The notes beneath the pieces were generated by a model. It worked only from the letters and a program-made list of their open reading frames with translations, searched no databases and was not told where the DNA came from. The translations under genes were made by a program, and so were the position numbers. Positions 27,121 to 37,413 of a DNA stretch of 64,000 bases are shown here, piece after piece. Position 1 is the first letter of the stretch. Each line of letters begins with the position of its first letter. Source of the stretch: JABDEZ01 sp965276955 (GTDB lineage Bacteria; Bacteroidota; Bacteroidia; Chitinophagales; Chitinophagaceae); NCBI GenBank assembly GCA_965276955.1, contig CBDIBP010000007.1, positions 124,001 to 188,000 of the forward strand, read 5' to 3'.

Positions 27121-27759
27121 ATGAAACTAACATTCCTGTTATTATTCCTGTTGCTCAACTATGAGTCCTCAGCACAGGGAGCGCCGGCTGTTCCTGCTGT
27201 GTCTAAAGGTTTTATCACTTACAACCAGGCCAATAATTCAAAAAGACATCAGGTCAGGGAGTCTGATACGTCAAAGGAAAATAAAGAACCACGTTATTTT
27301 TATGTCACCGGTAGTACCAATGTGCTTGTGAACACGATCGGCGGATTCGCGAAGCGGTTCTCACCTTCTATAGAATTTGGACGTACCTATGGTATATTCG
27401 ATATTGGTCTGGCTACCGGCAGACTGAATATGAATGCAGGTGGCGATACTTCTCAATTTATTGAGATCAGACCTACGATCAATATTTTTTCGAAAGGCCG
27501 GTTCTCTGAAGCACTATGTTTGGGCGGCGGGTATATTTTTAGTGCACAACAGGGACTACTAACAGAGATCTGCAACAGTATCAATTTCAACGTTTCGGAA
27601 ACAATAGCCATTGCAGTGGCCCAGGGCTATTATTTTATGGATGGCACAGCAAGCAATCGTACGGCCCAGTATATGGGTGTGAACCTGACCTATAATTTAT
27701 TAAAGAAGAACAGCGTAAATAAAAAGCGTAAAAGAGCAGCTATTATAAACGAGAATTAG
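27121..27759 (+). CDS. Putative secreted outer-membrane barrel-like protein
   Basis: A 212-residue protein from the start chosen here (MKLTFLLLFLLLNYESSAQG, a signal peptide); an ATG 4 codons upstream at 27109 and a TTG at 27100 are alternatives. After a charged linker (about 20-60) the protein alternates short Gly- and aromatic-rich strands (YFYVTGSTNVLVNTIGG, YGIFDIGLATGRLNM, EALCLGGGYIFSAQQG, MGVNLTYNLL), as in small outer-membrane beta barrels. The C-terminus is strongly basic (KKNSVNKKRKRAA), which is unusual for a barrel end. No family is recognised. Confidence 0.6.
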   Translation: MKLTFLLLFLLLNYESSAQGAPAVPAVSKGFITYNQANNSKRHQVRESDTSKENKEPRYFYVTGSTNVLVNTIGGFAKRFSPSIEFGRTYGIFDIGLATGRLNMNAGGDTSQFIEIRPTINIFSKGRFSEALCLGGGYIFSAQQGLLTEICNSINFNVSETIAIAVAQGYYFMDGTASNRTAQYMGVNLTYNLLKKNSVNKKRKRAAIINEN

Positions 27760-27873
27760 CTGCACCACAAGCTTCGCCGTGCAATGATGCGGGACAGATA
27801 AAGATCATTCGCGAGTGGTTCAAGCCAGGAGGATTTAATGAGCGGAGAGTAACCATTTCCGCATAAAGACAGC

Positions 27874-27899
27874 ACCTCCTTAAAATGACGGGAACATGA
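27874..27899. repeat. Dispersed repeat, copy 1
   Basis: The segment CCTCCTTAAAATGACGGGAA and the bases after it recur in near-identical form at 61339-61366. Both copies lie a few bases past the 3' end of a minus-strand gene. Confidence 0.45.
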
Positions 27900-27905
27900 A
27901 CGATA

Positions 27906-29282
27906 CTATCCCGGGATCTCAACTGCCTTTGACAACAAAGCACGCATTATGAGCCATGCTATCATGTATACAGAGCCTGAGATAACGAACATGATAAGAT
28001 AAGCCGACTGAGGAAAATGTGTATTTAAAGCACCCGCTAAAAGCTGCACAACTACGCCACCAACACCGCCAGCCAAGCCGCCAATACCTGTAACAGAGCC
28101 CACAGCGTTTTTGGGAAAACGATCGGATACTGTAGTGAACAAGTTGGCAGACCATGCCTGATGCGCAGCAGCGCCTATACAAATAATGATAACTGCAAAA
28201 ATGGGCGCATTGGAACCGAAGTGCGCCACGTTGCCAAAGTATTGTGTGAGCAGCAGGAACATAGGTAATATAGCTATCATGAACATAGCCTGCATACGCG
28301 CCTTGTTCACAGGCATACCCTTATTGATCATAATGCGGGGCAGGTTGCCGCCAAGCGTGCTACCAAATATGGCTATACCATAAACAATGAATGTAGGCAG
28401 CATGACCTGATGCCCCGTCATGTGAAATTGCTTTTTCAGATAGTCGGGCAACCAGAACAACATGAACCACCATATACCATCGGTAAAGAACTTACCCCAG
28501 AAGAAGGCCCACGTTTGCGGGAATTGGAACAACTTGCCCCATGATATCTTTTCTCTTACAGCCACATCTTCTGATGCTGATGCGTGAATGGCCAGATCAT
28601 CTGAATTGATATAGGCCAGCTCATCGGCACTGACCTTTCTATGTATTGCCGGCGGCGCATAGATAGCGAACCAGAAGATGAGCCAGAACAAGCCAACTAT
28701 GCCACAAATGATATATGCCATTTTCCAGCCTTCTGCCCCACCCCAATGAATAAGACACCAGGGAACAAATATAGAGGCTATCATGGCACCTATATTAGAA
28801 CCACTATTGAAAATACCGGTAGCTAATGCCCTTTCTTTTTTAGGGAACCACTCTGCTACTGTTTTTATAGATGCAGGGAAATTGCCAGCCTCACCAATGC
28901 CGAACAAGCTACGCACTATAGTATGCATTACTACAGAGCTGCCGGCAAAAGCATTAACTATACTAAAGAGCGACCATACTATAAGTGATAAAGCCAGCCC
29001 CAGCTTTGTGCCTATTTTATCTATGACCCAACCTGCTATGATAGTGACACCTGCATAGAACGCCGTGAAGAAAGAAGTAACGTAGGAATACTGACTATCC
29101 GTCCAGCCAAAGCCGCCATGGTCTATTGGTGTACAAAAGAATTCTTTCACATAGCCTATCACATTCCTATCCATGTAGTTTATGGTGGTAGAGAACAGTA
29201 ATAACGTGACGATGACCCACCTATACCTGCCTAATTTAGTTTCATTAGTAGTTATTGGCGGCATTGTTGTAGCGGTGTCCAT
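27906..29282 (-). CDS. MFS transporter, ACS family, hexuronate type
   Basis: A 458-residue inner-membrane transporter with about 12 helices, of the anion:cation symporter family that includes E. coli ExuT. Typical features are NYMDRNVIGY in helix 1, GWVIDKIGTKLGL in the 2-3 loop, RSLFGIGEAGNFPASIKTVAEWFPKKERALATGIF in helices 4-5, and a central acidic loop (about 225-250). It is the last gene of the galacturonate operon (26 bases after eda), so it most likely imports galacturonate or related uronic acids. No terminator was recognised past its stop; repeat copy 1 lies there. Confidence 0.88.
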   Translation of the reverse strand: MDTATTMPPITTNETKLGRYRWVIVTLLLFSTTINYMDRNVIGYVKEFFCTPIDHGGFGWTDSQYSYVTSFFTAFYAGVTIIAGWVIDKIGTKLGLALSLIVWSLFSIVNAFAGSSVVMHTIVRSLFGIGEAGNFPASIKTVAEWFPKKERALATGIFNSGSNIGAMIASIFVPWCLIHWGGAEGWKMAYIICGIVGLFWLIFWFAIYAPPAIHRKVSADELAYINSDDLAIHASASEDVAVREKISWGKLFQFPQTWAFFWGKFFTDGIWWFMLFWLPDYLKKQFHMTGHQVMLPTFIVYGIAIFGSTLGGNLPRIMINKGMPVNKARMQAMFMIAILPMFLLLTQYFGNVAHFGSNAPIFAVIIICIGAAAHQAWSANLFTTVSDRFPKNAVGSVTGIGGLAGGVGGVVVQLLAGALNTHFPQSAYLIMFVISGSVYMIAWLIMRALLSKAVEIPG

Positions 29283-29308
29283 GGGCGGTATGTGGTGTTG
29301 TTCAGAAA

Positions 29309-29980
29309 TTATTTTTTCTCTATAGTGTTTATGATATCCAAAGCCTGCAAGGTGAGCGCTTTTATACCATCGTAGTCCTTATTCTCCATGGCTGTTTTAC
29401 TCACCAGCTTGCTGCCTAAACCAACTGCGCAGACACCAGACCTGAACCATTCTTTAATGTTCTTCTCTTCAACCTCTACGCCACCGGTAGGCATGAACAA
29501 CATGCCGGGGAAGAGGTCCTTTATAGCACTTACGAAACCAGGTCCCAGCATATTGCCGGGGAAGAGTTTCACGATCTTACAGCCCAGCTGTTCAGCAACT
29601 ACTATTTCAGTTACGGTCATGCTTCCGGGTATCCAAAGTATGTTGGCTTTTGCCGCTACCTGCGCCACCTCGGGGAGGGTGGCTGGACTTATCAGGAAAT
29701 CGGCGCCGGCATCAATGTACGACTGCGCTACTTCAGCTGTTTTAATAGTGCCTATGCCCAATAGCATATCGGGCATTTCCGCATCGCGCACCTGCAGCAT
29801 TGCCTTAAAATTGTTAAGGGCTGCGGCGCCCCTGTTCGTGTATTCAACAGCCTTGATACCAGCGCTGTAAAGCACCTTAAGTATATCTATGCTTACTTGT
29901 GTATCAGGATAAAAGTATAACGGTAATAACCTGGTATGCAAAAGGGTTTGCAGTACAGCGTCTTTTTTATTTTTGGTCAT
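29309..29980 (-). CDS. eda: 2-keto-3-deoxy-6-phosphogluconate aldolase
   Basis: Splits KDPG into pyruvate and glyceraldehyde-3-phosphate, the last step of the uronate route here. The 223-residue class I aldolase has the catalytic Glu46 in KAVEYTNRG, the phosphate-contacting GIGT block and the Schiff-base Lys138 in KIVKLFPGN. It overlaps kdgK by 14 bases and precedes the transporter gene by 26 bases, consistent with one coupled operon. Confidence 0.94.
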   Translation of the reverse strand: MTKNKKDAVLQTLLHTRLLPLYFYPDTQVSIDILKVLYSAGIKAVEYTNRGAAALNNFKAMLQVRDAEMPDMLLGIGTIKTAEVAQSYIDAGADFLISPATLPEVAQVAAKANILWIPGSMTVTEIVVAEQLGCKIVKLFPGNMLGPGFVSAIKDLFPGMLFMPTGGVEVEEKNIKEWFRSGVCAVGLGSKLVSKTAMENKDYDGIKALTLQALDIINTIEKK

Positions 29981-30989
29981 TTTGCATTATTTTTTTTACT
30001 TGTTCTACGGTCTGGTTAGTGGCATCGCCAAATTCATTCAGCTTGCCTACCGCAGCAGCCGTAGCAAAATTGATCACCTCTTCGGGAGCATAGTTGTTGT
30101 ACAACCCATAGATAAGCCCGCCCATAAAGCAATCCCCGCTGCCGATCTTATCGGCTACCTTATCGATAGTATATTCCTTGCTGATGTGCAGGTGGTTGTT
30201 GGTATATAAGGTGGTGTAGTAATTGATACCGCCATCACCATGATCGAAACGGAAAGAATGTGCTACGTGTTTGCACTTAGGGTATACCTTCATTATGGCT
30301 TCTGATGTGACCGTGGAGTGATCGGTATACGCCCCTTTATTGTGCCGTACCTCTACGTCCTTATCCACTGGTATACCCAGCAGCGTATTTGCCGCCCATA
30401 TATTGCCCATGATCACATCGCAATACTGTGCCAGTTCTGGCATTACCTCTGTGGGCTTCTTGCCGTACTGCCACAGTTTAGCGCGGTAGTTAAGATCTAT
30501 AGATATAGTAATGCCCCGTGCACTTGCAGCTTCTAATGCTTCTTTGCATACGGCAGGTATGGTCGCATTAAGCGCCGGAGAAATAGCCGTGAAATGGAAC
30601 CACGATATATCTTTCAATATCTCATCCCAATCTATCATACCGGGCTGCAATTCGTAAAAAGAAGAATAGGCTCGGTCGTATATCACACCAGCATTTTTAA
30701 GGTCGGCGCCCTGTTGTAAATAGTAGATGCCTACTCTGCTGCCACTCCTATGTATTGGGGTGGTATCTATGCCTTTCTTTGCTATGTAGTCGTTTATGTC
30801 ATTGGCCAAATAATTGTCCGGCATGGCAGTACAATACTGAACAGGCACATTCCAGCGGGAAAGGGCAGTGGCCACATTCAGCTCTGCCCCACCTATATAG
30901 GTAGGTATGGTCTGCCGTTCTATCCATCCGCCGTTGGCAACGGGCGACATACGCAAAAGCACCTCGCCAAAACATAAAACTTTGTTCAT
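29967..30989 (-). CDS. kdgK: 2-keto-3-deoxygluconate kinase (PfkB family)
   Basis: Phosphorylates 2-keto-3-deoxygluconate to KDPG with ATP. The 340-residue PfkB kinase has the N-terminal GGAELNVATALSRW signature (about 33-46), the RVGIYYLQQG substrate segment and the C-terminal catalytic block DKIGSGDCFMGGLIYGL with the anion hole and base Asp. The KDG assignment rests on its place between uxaC and eda, which supply and use KDG/KDPG; PfkB sequence alone would leave other sugars open. Confidence 0.9.
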   Translation of the reverse strand: MNKVLCFGEVLLRMSPVANGGWIERQTIPTYIGGAELNVATALSRWNVPVQYCTAMPDNYLANDINDYIAKKGIDTTPIHRSGSRVGIYYLQQGADLKNAGVIYDRAYSSFYELQPGMIDWDEILKDISWFHFTAISPALNATIPAVCKEALEAASARGITISIDLNYRAKLWQYGKKPTEVMPELAQYCDVIMGNIWAANTLLGIPVDKDVEVRHNKGAYTDHSTVTSEAIMKVYPKCKHVAHSFRFDHGDGGINYYTTLYTNNHLHISKEYTIDKVADKIGSGDCFMGGLIYGLYNNYAPEEVINFATAAAVGKLNEFGDATNQTVEQVKKIMQNDQK

Positions 30990-31021
30990 TTAATAAATGG
31001 TCGGTATCGGTTTTTTATGCA

Positions 31022-32464
31022 TCATGGAGTTACAGGGCTTTTTAAAGCACCTTCTTCCAGAAATTGCCAGTTAAAGTAATTCTTAGCATTAATATAGCAA
31101 ATATCTTTTACTACGCTGCCTACCCAATTGATATCATTAGGCAATTCACCATTTTCTATCTCGTTACCGAATAAGTTGCATAACAACCTGCGGAAGTACT
31201 CATGACGTGGGAATGAAAGGAAGCTGCGTGAATCGGTAAGCATACCTACAAAGCGGCTCAGCAGACCCATGTTAGATAATGCATTCATTTGCTTTATCAT
31301 ACCGTCCTTCTGATCGAGGAACCACCATGCGGAGCCGAATTGTATCTTGCCCGGTATAGGACCAGTATTGAAGTTACCGATCATGGTAGCCATCATTTCG
31401 TTATCTGCAGGATTCAAGTTGTAGAGGATGGTCTTGGTGAGGTTATCTCCCTGCTCCAGCCTATTCAGGAATTTAGATAGTGCTTTTGCCTGAGAGAAAT
31501 CACCTATGGAATCCCAACCGGTATCGGGGCCCAGCACTTGCAGCATGCGCGTATTATTATTGCGTAGTGCGCCCAGGTGATACTGCTGTGTCCAGCCTTT
31601 TTCCCAGTCCCAGATAGCGAACTGGTACAGCATGGCAGACTTGAACTTACGCACATTGGCAAGCGTCACCTGCTTACCTGCACGCAGGTCTGTGAATATA
31701 GTTGCCACCTCAGCATCAGTATAGTCATCTGCATATATTTCTTCCAGGCCGTGGTCTGATACACTGCAACCATTGTCAGCAAAATAGTCGTGACGTGTTT
31801 TCAGCGCATCCAGGTAGTCCTGGTAAGTAGTGATGTTGCGGTCTGCAACTTGTTCCAGCCTGTCTACATAGTTCTTAAATACAGTAGCAGTGTCTGCATT
31901 CATTGCAGTATCCGGACGGAATGCGGGAAGCATTTTTAATGCTATGCCTTCCGCTGCAACTTTCTGGTGATGCTCCAGGTTATCCAGCGGATCATCTGTT
32001 GTACACACCAATTTTACATTCATTTTCTTCAACAAGCCGCGTACAGAATAGTCCTGCCCCTGTAGTTTTGCTGAGCACTCATCATATACTTTCCGGGCAG
32101 TATCTTTATTCAGTATATCCTGTACATCAAAGTAGCGACGTAGTTCCAGGTGTGTCCAGTGGTACAGTGGATTGCGCAAGGTGTATGGCACTGTCGTGGC
32201 CCACTGTTCAAATTTTTCAAAGTCGCCCTTATTACCAGTGATGTAGCTTTCGTCCACACCGTTGGTGCGCATAGCGCGCCACTTGTAGTGGTCACCATTG
32301 AGCCACACACGTGTTATGTTCTCAAATTGGGTATCCTCAGCTATCTGCTGTGGTGGCAGGTGGCAATGGTAGTCAATTATGGGCATGCTCTTTGCGAACT
32401 CATGGTAGAGCTGCTGGGCTGTTTTTGTTTCTAAAAGAAAATGTTCATCAATGAATTGTTTCAT
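31022..32464 (-). CDS. uxaC: Glucuronate/galacturonate isomerase
   Basis: Isomerises D-galacturonate to D-tagaturonate (and glucuronate to fructuronate). The 480-residue product begins MKQFIDEHFLLET; an in-frame extension of 31 codons upstream is rejected because the family starts here. The metal-binding DYHCHL is at about residues 26-31, followed by WLNGDHYKWRAMR and VCTTDDPLD blocks, a GCSVSDHGLE segment and PARHDYF-like region, and C-terminal LTDSRSFLSFPRHEYFRR typical of UxaC. It lies between uxaA and kdgK with 32-34-base spacers. Confidence 0.95.
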   Translation of the reverse strand: MKQFIDEHFLLETKTAQQLYHEFAKSMPIIDYHCHLPPQQIAEDTQFENITRVWLNGDHYKWRAMRTNGVDESYITGNKGDFEKFEQWATTVPYTLRNPLYHWTHLELRRYFDVQDILNKDTARKVYDECSAKLQGQDYSVRGLLKKMNVKLVCTTDDPLDNLEHHQKVAAEGIALKMLPAFRPDTAMNADTATVFKNYVDRLEQVADRNITTYQDYLDALKTRHDYFADNGCSVSDHGLEEIYADDYTDAEVATIFTDLRAGKQVTLANVRKFKSAMLYQFAIWDWEKGWTQQYHLGALRNNNTRMLQVLGPDTGWDSIGDFSQAKALSKFLNRLEQGDNLTKTILYNLNPADNEMMATMIGNFNTGPIPGKIQFGSAWWFLDQKDGMIKQMNALSNMGLLSRFVGMLTDSRSFLSFPRHEYFRRLLCNLFGNEIENGELPNDINWVGSVVKDICYINAKNYFNWQFLEEGALKSPVTP

Positions 32465-32498
32465 AACGTACAGATAAAATGTTATAAAAATATTTGGT

Positions 32499-34154
32499 TT
32501 ATAGTGATACCCCACGCTTCCATGGGATAAAATCGTCTTGAGTATGGCGTACCGCACTTACTATTTCTTCGCCGCTGGCCACCTTTATAATATATTCTAA
32601 TACCCTTACTCCTACTTCTTCAATGGTCTCGTCACCATCTATTATGGTACCGGTGTTGATATCGATAATGTCGCGCATTTTGTCGTACAACGGTGTATTG
32701 CTCGATAGTTTCACTACCGGCGCAATGGGGTTGCCCGTAGGTGTGCCCAGGCCGGTGGTGAACAATACAATGGTGGCACCTGCACCAACTTCTGCAGTAG
32801 TAGATTCCACGTCGTTACCCGGTGTGCACAACAGGTTCAGGCCTGGTTTGGTTACTTTTTCAGGATAGTCCAATACATCGGCCACGGGAGATGTACCGCC
32901 CTTCTTGGCTGCGCCCGCAGATTTTATAGCATCGGTTATCAAACCGTCTTTTATATTGCCTGGTGATGGGTTCATGTAGAAACCACTGCCCACCGCCTCA
33001 GCGCGTTCGTTGTATACCTTCATCAGGTGAACGAATTTTTCTGCTTTTCCCTGCTCGTTGCAGCGGTCGCTTAGCTCTTGTTCTACACCACACAGTTCCG
33101 GAAATTCAGAGAGGATCACGCTGCCACCCAAACCTGTCAACAGGTCTGATGTATAGCCGATAGCCGGGTTTGCAGAGATACCTGAGAAACCATCAGAACC
33201 GCCGCACTCCAGTCCTATGCATAGTTTGCTGAGTGGAGCAGGTTTACGCTCGTTGTCGTTTGCTATGATAAGACCTGCGAACGTATCGCGGATGGCCATG
33301 GCCAGCATATCTGTTTCCAGTCCTATCTTCTGCTGCTCCAGTATATAAAGTGGCTTGCTGAAGTTAGGAATACGTTTTTCTATTTCTTCAGTAAGTATAG
33401 ATACCTGTGCGTTCTGGCACCCCAGGCTCAACACTGTAGCACCAGCACAGTTAGGGTGAGTGATATACCCCGCCAGCAAACCGCAAAGTGTCTGCGCATC
33501 CTGGCGTATGCCGCCGCAACCACCCTGGTGATTGAGAAACTTGATACCATCAATATTTTTGAACAACTTGTTACGTACCGCTTCTTTTTTGTCGAAGTTG
33601 AAACTGGTCTCTAATATATCAGCAGCGCTTTGTCCATCTTTATATAACTGTACTAATTTCTTAGCGAAGTCATTATAATATTTAGGGCGACCGTAGCCTA
33701 GCTCATCAAGCAGGGAATCCCGGAGTACATCCACATTCCTGTTCTCACAAAACACCATAGGGATGATGAGCCAATAGTTGGCAGTACCTACACTGCCATC
33801 GGGCCTGTGGTAGCCATTAAATGTTCTGTCTTTCCAGTTGCTTACATCAGGTTGGTGCCACTCTGTTTTGCGACCGCCAAATACCACGCTGTCGTCCGAT
33901 GCGTGCCTGATGTTCTCGGTAGATATGCGTACGCCAACTGGCAGGTCTTGTTTTGCTTTACCTACCAGTACACCATACATTATCACATCGTTCTCAGTAG
34001 CGATCGGCAGGCAGGTAAATTTATGCTTGGCAGGTATATCTTCCTGCAATAGATAACTATTACCGTCGAGTACTATTTCTTCTCCTTTCTTCAGGTCAGT
34101 AAGGGCAACTATTACATTATCCTTAGGGTGTACCTTCAATACGTTTCTTTTCAT
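32499..34154 (-). CDS. uxaA: Altronate dehydratase
   Basis: Dehydrates D-altronate to 2-keto-3-deoxygluconate with an iron/manganese centre. The 551-residue protein has an N-terminal SAF domain (about 1-95: VLKVHPKDNVIVALTDLKKGEEI), a long core with the conserved HQGGCGGIRQD, the LGCQNAQ block and the GLECGGSDGFSGISANPA signature, and the C-terminal FTTGLGTPTGNPIAPV block. It sits 2 bases after uxaB and 34 bases before uxaC. Confidence 0.95.
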   Translation of the reverse strand: MKRNVLKVHPKDNVIVALTDLKKGEEIVLDGNSYLLQEDIPAKHKFTCLPIATENDVIMYGVLVGKAKQDLPVGVRISTENIRHASDDSVVFGGRKTEWHQPDVSNWKDRTFNGYHRPDGSVGTANYWLIIPMVFCENRNVDVLRDSLLDELGYGRPKYYNDFAKKLVQLYKDGQSAADILETSFNFDKKEAVRNKLFKNIDGIKFLNHQGGCGGIRQDAQTLCGLLAGYITHPNCAGATVLSLGCQNAQVSILTEEIEKRIPNFSKPLYILEQQKIGLETDMLAMAIRDTFAGLIIANDNERKPAPLSKLCIGLECGGSDGFSGISANPAIGYTSDLLTGLGGSVILSEFPELCGVEQELSDRCNEQGKAEKFVHLMKVYNERAEAVGSGFYMNPSPGNIKDGLITDAIKSAGAAKKGGTSPVADVLDYPEKVTKPGLNLLCTPGNDVESTTAEVGAGATIVLFTTGLGTPTGNPIAPVVKLSSNTPLYDKMRDIIDINTGTIIDGDETIEEVGVRVLEYIIKVASGEEIVSAVRHTQDDFIPWKRGVSL

Positions 34155-34156
34155 AC

Positions 34157-35674
34157 CTAAATGGAATATAGAGATGCTGACTGTTGTGTTTTATTCCCTA
34201 ATTGTTCTTCACTAAATCTTTTCACTGCTTCAAAAACTGCTTTTTCAAAGCCCGGCAGTTTGCTGAGGTCATTGCTCCACAGGCGTGTATCACACAATAT
34301 ATTGTGCACTGTGGTCTGCATATCGGGCAGCTGCCAGTGCGCGTGCGGTATCGCTGCTTTGTCGTCTGTAATAATATAGTGGGTGCCGTGTGCATTGCCT
34401 GTATAACCGGCATCGGTCTTATCAGACCTCATGAAAAGGATATATGCACCAAACCCTATGGCTATATGCCGCGGTACCATGCCGAAGCGTTTGTAGTATG
34501 CCATCAGCACAGGCTCTACACGCATAGCCATTTTAGAGCTGTACTGCATGGTGATGCTGAGCCAGAGGTGCTCTATGAAGGGATTGCGGAACCTGTCGCG
34601 CAGTTGCCCGGCAAACACAATAGCTTCTTCTTCAGTGATCTCAGCACTTGTAATGGCGCCGGTTATTTCCACATCCATGAGCGTAGTGAGAAAACTCTCG
34701 AAGAATGAATTGCCCATAGCCTCTTTTACGGTCTTAAAATCGCTGATGACAGCCAGGCCACAAGTGAGTGTATGGGTAGCATTCAGCAAGCGCAGTTTCA
34801 ACTCACGGAACTTGTTGATATTGTCGCAGATGATAACACCCCTATCAGCTGCATAAAAAGAAAGTATTTCCTTCGTTTGTGGCCTTGAGGTCTCTATAGC
34901 CCACAAGCTATATGTTTCAGACAGTATAGCGAGCTGATCTTCGTATTTATTGGTCTCTTTGAATTCTGCGGCTTCCTTGGCATTCAATGCGCCCGGAACA
35001 ATACGATCGACCAATGAACTGCAAAAATCATTTGCACTTACCAGCCATTTTTTGAACTGCTCATCCAGGTCATTGTCCTTTGCCAGTTTCAGGCATATAT
35101 CCTGCAATATCTTCCCATTGTCCGGTATCAGTTCGGTAGGTATTATCACCATCCCGGCATCGGCACTGCCATTAAATACCTGGTAGCGCTTGTACAAGAA
35201 TGCCAATAGCTTGCCGGGAAATGACCTTGGTGGTGATGCTGTAATATCATCGTTGGGCAGGTAGGTAAGCCCTACCTCTGTAGTGTTGGAGATAACGATC
35301 TTCAGGTCTTCGTTGCCAGCAAGGTCCATTATCTCGCTCCAGTGTGTACTTGCTATCACCACCCGGCTGATGCTTGCGTTAATGACGGCCGACTCTTTTT
35401 TCACACCATTTTCTACACCACGTACCAGGTGGGTATACAAATTGTCCTGCGCAGCAAATGCATCTACATCGCCGGCCGAGGTAGATTTAACAACTACTAT
35501 TCTGCCGTTAAAGATATTCTGCTTGTTGGCCTTGTCTATGTAATAATTGGGTAATCCTCTCAATAGTACACCTGTACCAAATTCCAATACCTTTTCCGGT
35601 AATAAGAAGCAGGCTTCAGAAGGTTTTTCCACATCGGCATTAATATGCGCGAGGTTTATCTTTGATAAATTCAT
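34157..35674 (-). CDS. uxaB: Tagaturonate reductase (altronate oxidoreductase)
   Basis: Reduces D-tagaturonate to D-altronate with NADH. The 505-residue member of the mannitol dehydrogenase/UxaB family has the N-terminal cofactor motif EFGTGVLLRG (about 31-40), NTTEVGLTY, the SLVDRIVPG block and the catalytic-domain segment LRLLNATHTLTCGLAVI. Position between a polygalacturonase and uxaA in one operon supports UxaB over fructuronate reductase UxuB. Confidence 0.94.
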   Translation of the reverse strand: MNLSKINLAHINADVEKPSEACFLLPEKVLEFGTGVLLRGLPNYYIDKANKQNIFNGRIVVVKSTSAGDVDAFAAQDNLYTHLVRGVENGVKKESAVINASISRVVIASTHWSEIMDLAGNEDLKIVISNTTEVGLTYLPNDDITASPPRSFPGKLLAFLYKRYQVFNGSADAGMVIIPTELIPDNGKILQDICLKLAKDNDLDEQFKKWLVSANDFCSSLVDRIVPGALNAKEAAEFKETNKYEDQLAILSETYSLWAIETSRPQTKEILSFYAADRGVIICDNINKFRELKLRLLNATHTLTCGLAVISDFKTVKEAMGNSFFESFLTTLMDVEITGAITSAEITEEEAIVFAGQLRDRFRNPFIEHLWLSITMQYSSKMAMRVEPVLMAYYKRFGMVPRHIAIGFGAYILFMRSDKTDAGYTGNAHGTHYIITDDKAAIPHAHWQLPDMQTTVHNILCDTRLWSNDLSKLPGFEKAVFEAVKRFSEEQLGNKTQQSASLYSI

Positions 35675-35727
35675 TTTGATCGTTTTTCTGTCATCCTATA
35701 CTTTGCGTCAAAGGATCTGCACGGTAA

Positions 35728-37413
35728 TTATTTTATATTTAGCGATCGTGCGGTAGCGCCATCATAAAAGTCAAGTACTTCGCTTCTGTTAGCGGGCATC
35801 TTGGTATTAAGCACATTTATATTGCTGCTTTTGACACCGCCAACAGAGAATAGTTTAGCAGGGTTCGCATTATAACTGATGTCATCAAAAGTAAGATCGC
35901 TTGCATTGTTGATGAGCACTACCGGGTTGGTGTCTGCCAGCTCTACATGTATGTCTCGCAGTACTATATTTTTTGCGTCCACTACCTCTATTCCTTTTTC
36001 GGTGGCCAGCTTCATATGTTCCAGGTAAATATTCTCAATATCCATTTCTGGCAGGCCTCTTACAAATATGGCACGGTCAGCCCCATCGCAATTGACGTTG
36101 CTGATATAAAAATTGCGGAAGCGTGGGGTACCTTCTGATACTGCCACTTCCTGTCTTTTTTGTTCTGTTCTTTTTTCGCCTGCGAGTGCTATAGGGTCTT
36201 TAGCCTCGTAGTACATATCGAATAATATAGCCTGACCCAAGATCTTCTTCATGGTTATGTTGCGCACAAAAATGTTCTCCACCACTCCTCCGCGGCCTCT
36301 TCTTGTTTTAAAGCGCAGGCCTACATCGGTTCCTATGAAGGAACAATCTGTAACGAAAATATTACGGGCGCCGCCACTCATTTCACTTCCTATCACAAAG
36401 CCACCGTGCGCACGGTACACTATACAGTTGCGTACTACCAGGTTCTCTGTTGGTATACCTCTCTTGCGGCCTTCTATATCCTTGCCACTTTTAATGCATA
36501 TGCCATCATCACCCGCAGCAAATGTGCTATTCTCCAATACTACATTTTTGCAAGATTCTATGTCTATACCATCTCCGTTCTGTGCATACCACGGATTTTT
36601 CACCGCAGCTCCATCTATGGTCAGATCCTGGCACATCAGGAAGTGGAGCGTCCACGCAGGGGAGTTCTGAAAAACAATGCCCTTGATCAATATTTTTTTG
36701 CAATTATTAAGCACCAATAAATTAGGCCTTAAAAAGTCTTTTATAGATGTGAAGTCTTCTATCTTATTCTTTTCAGAAGTTATAACGCCAGGCTCCTTGG
36801 TCTTAGAGCCTATGTATGACTGCTCTGAAGGGTACCATGTTTTTTTATCGTCGCTCAGTTGCCCGCCAGACATCACCAGATCATTCCAAACGGCTTCGGG
36901 CACCTTGTCTTTCTTTACCATGCGCCATGCATCGCCACTTGCATCAATGATACCGTGGCCGGTAATGCCTACATTCTCGAGGTCCAGACCAGACACCGGG
37001 GATTCATTGCGGACAGCTGGTAAGCCCTCCCAATTGGTCTTAATTAATTTGTACTTACTAAAGTCTCTTGTAAAGAGCAGCACTGCTTTGTGATCGAGAT
37101 ACAGGTTAACGTTCGACCTAAGTACAACAGGGCCTGTAAGCCAGGTACCAGAGGGCACCAATACTACACCACCACCTTTGTTACTACAGGTCTCTATCGC
37201 CTTGTTTATGCTTTCTGTATTCAGCCTTCTGCCGCCATCTCTCGCACCATAGTCTTTAATGTTAAATGTATCGGTCTTGAATACAGGAACTGCTGCCGTG
37301 GGAAGATGGTCGAATGAATAGTTATCATTCGCTTTTTGCTGTGCAAAGGCAACCTGTATGGCCGACAGTGCAGACAATAAAACAACGGTGCGTATAAATT
37401 TTCCTGGTATCAT
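35728..37413 (-). CDS. Glycoside hydrolase family 28 polygalacturonase, secreted
   Basis: Hydrolyses alpha-1,4 links of polygalacturonate in a right-handed beta helix. The start at 37413 (MIPGKFIRTVVLLSALSAIQVAFAQ) gives a signal peptide; 27 codons of open frame upstream are rejected. The 561-residue product has the GH28 active-site blocks in order: NGDGIDIESC, AGDDGICIKSG with the twin Asp, AHGGFVIGSE and RFKTRRGRGG. A VFNIKDYGA-like N-terminal block opens the helix. It heads the uronate catabolic operon; a LacI-type double box stands 130-155 bases upstream. Confidence 0.93.
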   Translation of the reverse strand: MIPGKFIRTVVLLSALSAIQVAFAQQKANDNYSFDHLPTAAVPVFKTDTFNIKDYGARDGGRRLNTESINKAIETCSNKGGGVVLVPSGTWLTGPVVLRSNVNLYLDHKAVLLFTRDFSKYKLIKTNWEGLPAVRNESPVSGLDLENVGITGHGIIDASGDAWRMVKKDKVPEAVWNDLVMSGGQLSDDKKTWYPSEQSYIGSKTKEPGVITSEKNKIEDFTSIKDFLRPNLLVLNNCKKILIKGIVFQNSPAWTLHFLMCQDLTIDGAAVKNPWYAQNGDGIDIESCKNVVLENSTFAAGDDGICIKSGKDIEGRKRGIPTENLVVRNCIVYRAHGGFVIGSEMSGGARNIFVTDCSFIGTDVGLRFKTRRGRGGVVENIFVRNITMKKILGQAILFDMYYEAKDPIALAGEKRTEQKRQEVAVSEGTPRFRNFYISNVNCDGADRAIFVRGLPEMDIENIYLEHMKLATEKGIEVVDAKNIVLRDIHVELADTNPVVLINNASDLTFDDISYNANPAKLFSVGGVKSSNINVLNTKMPANRSEVLDFYDGATARSLNIK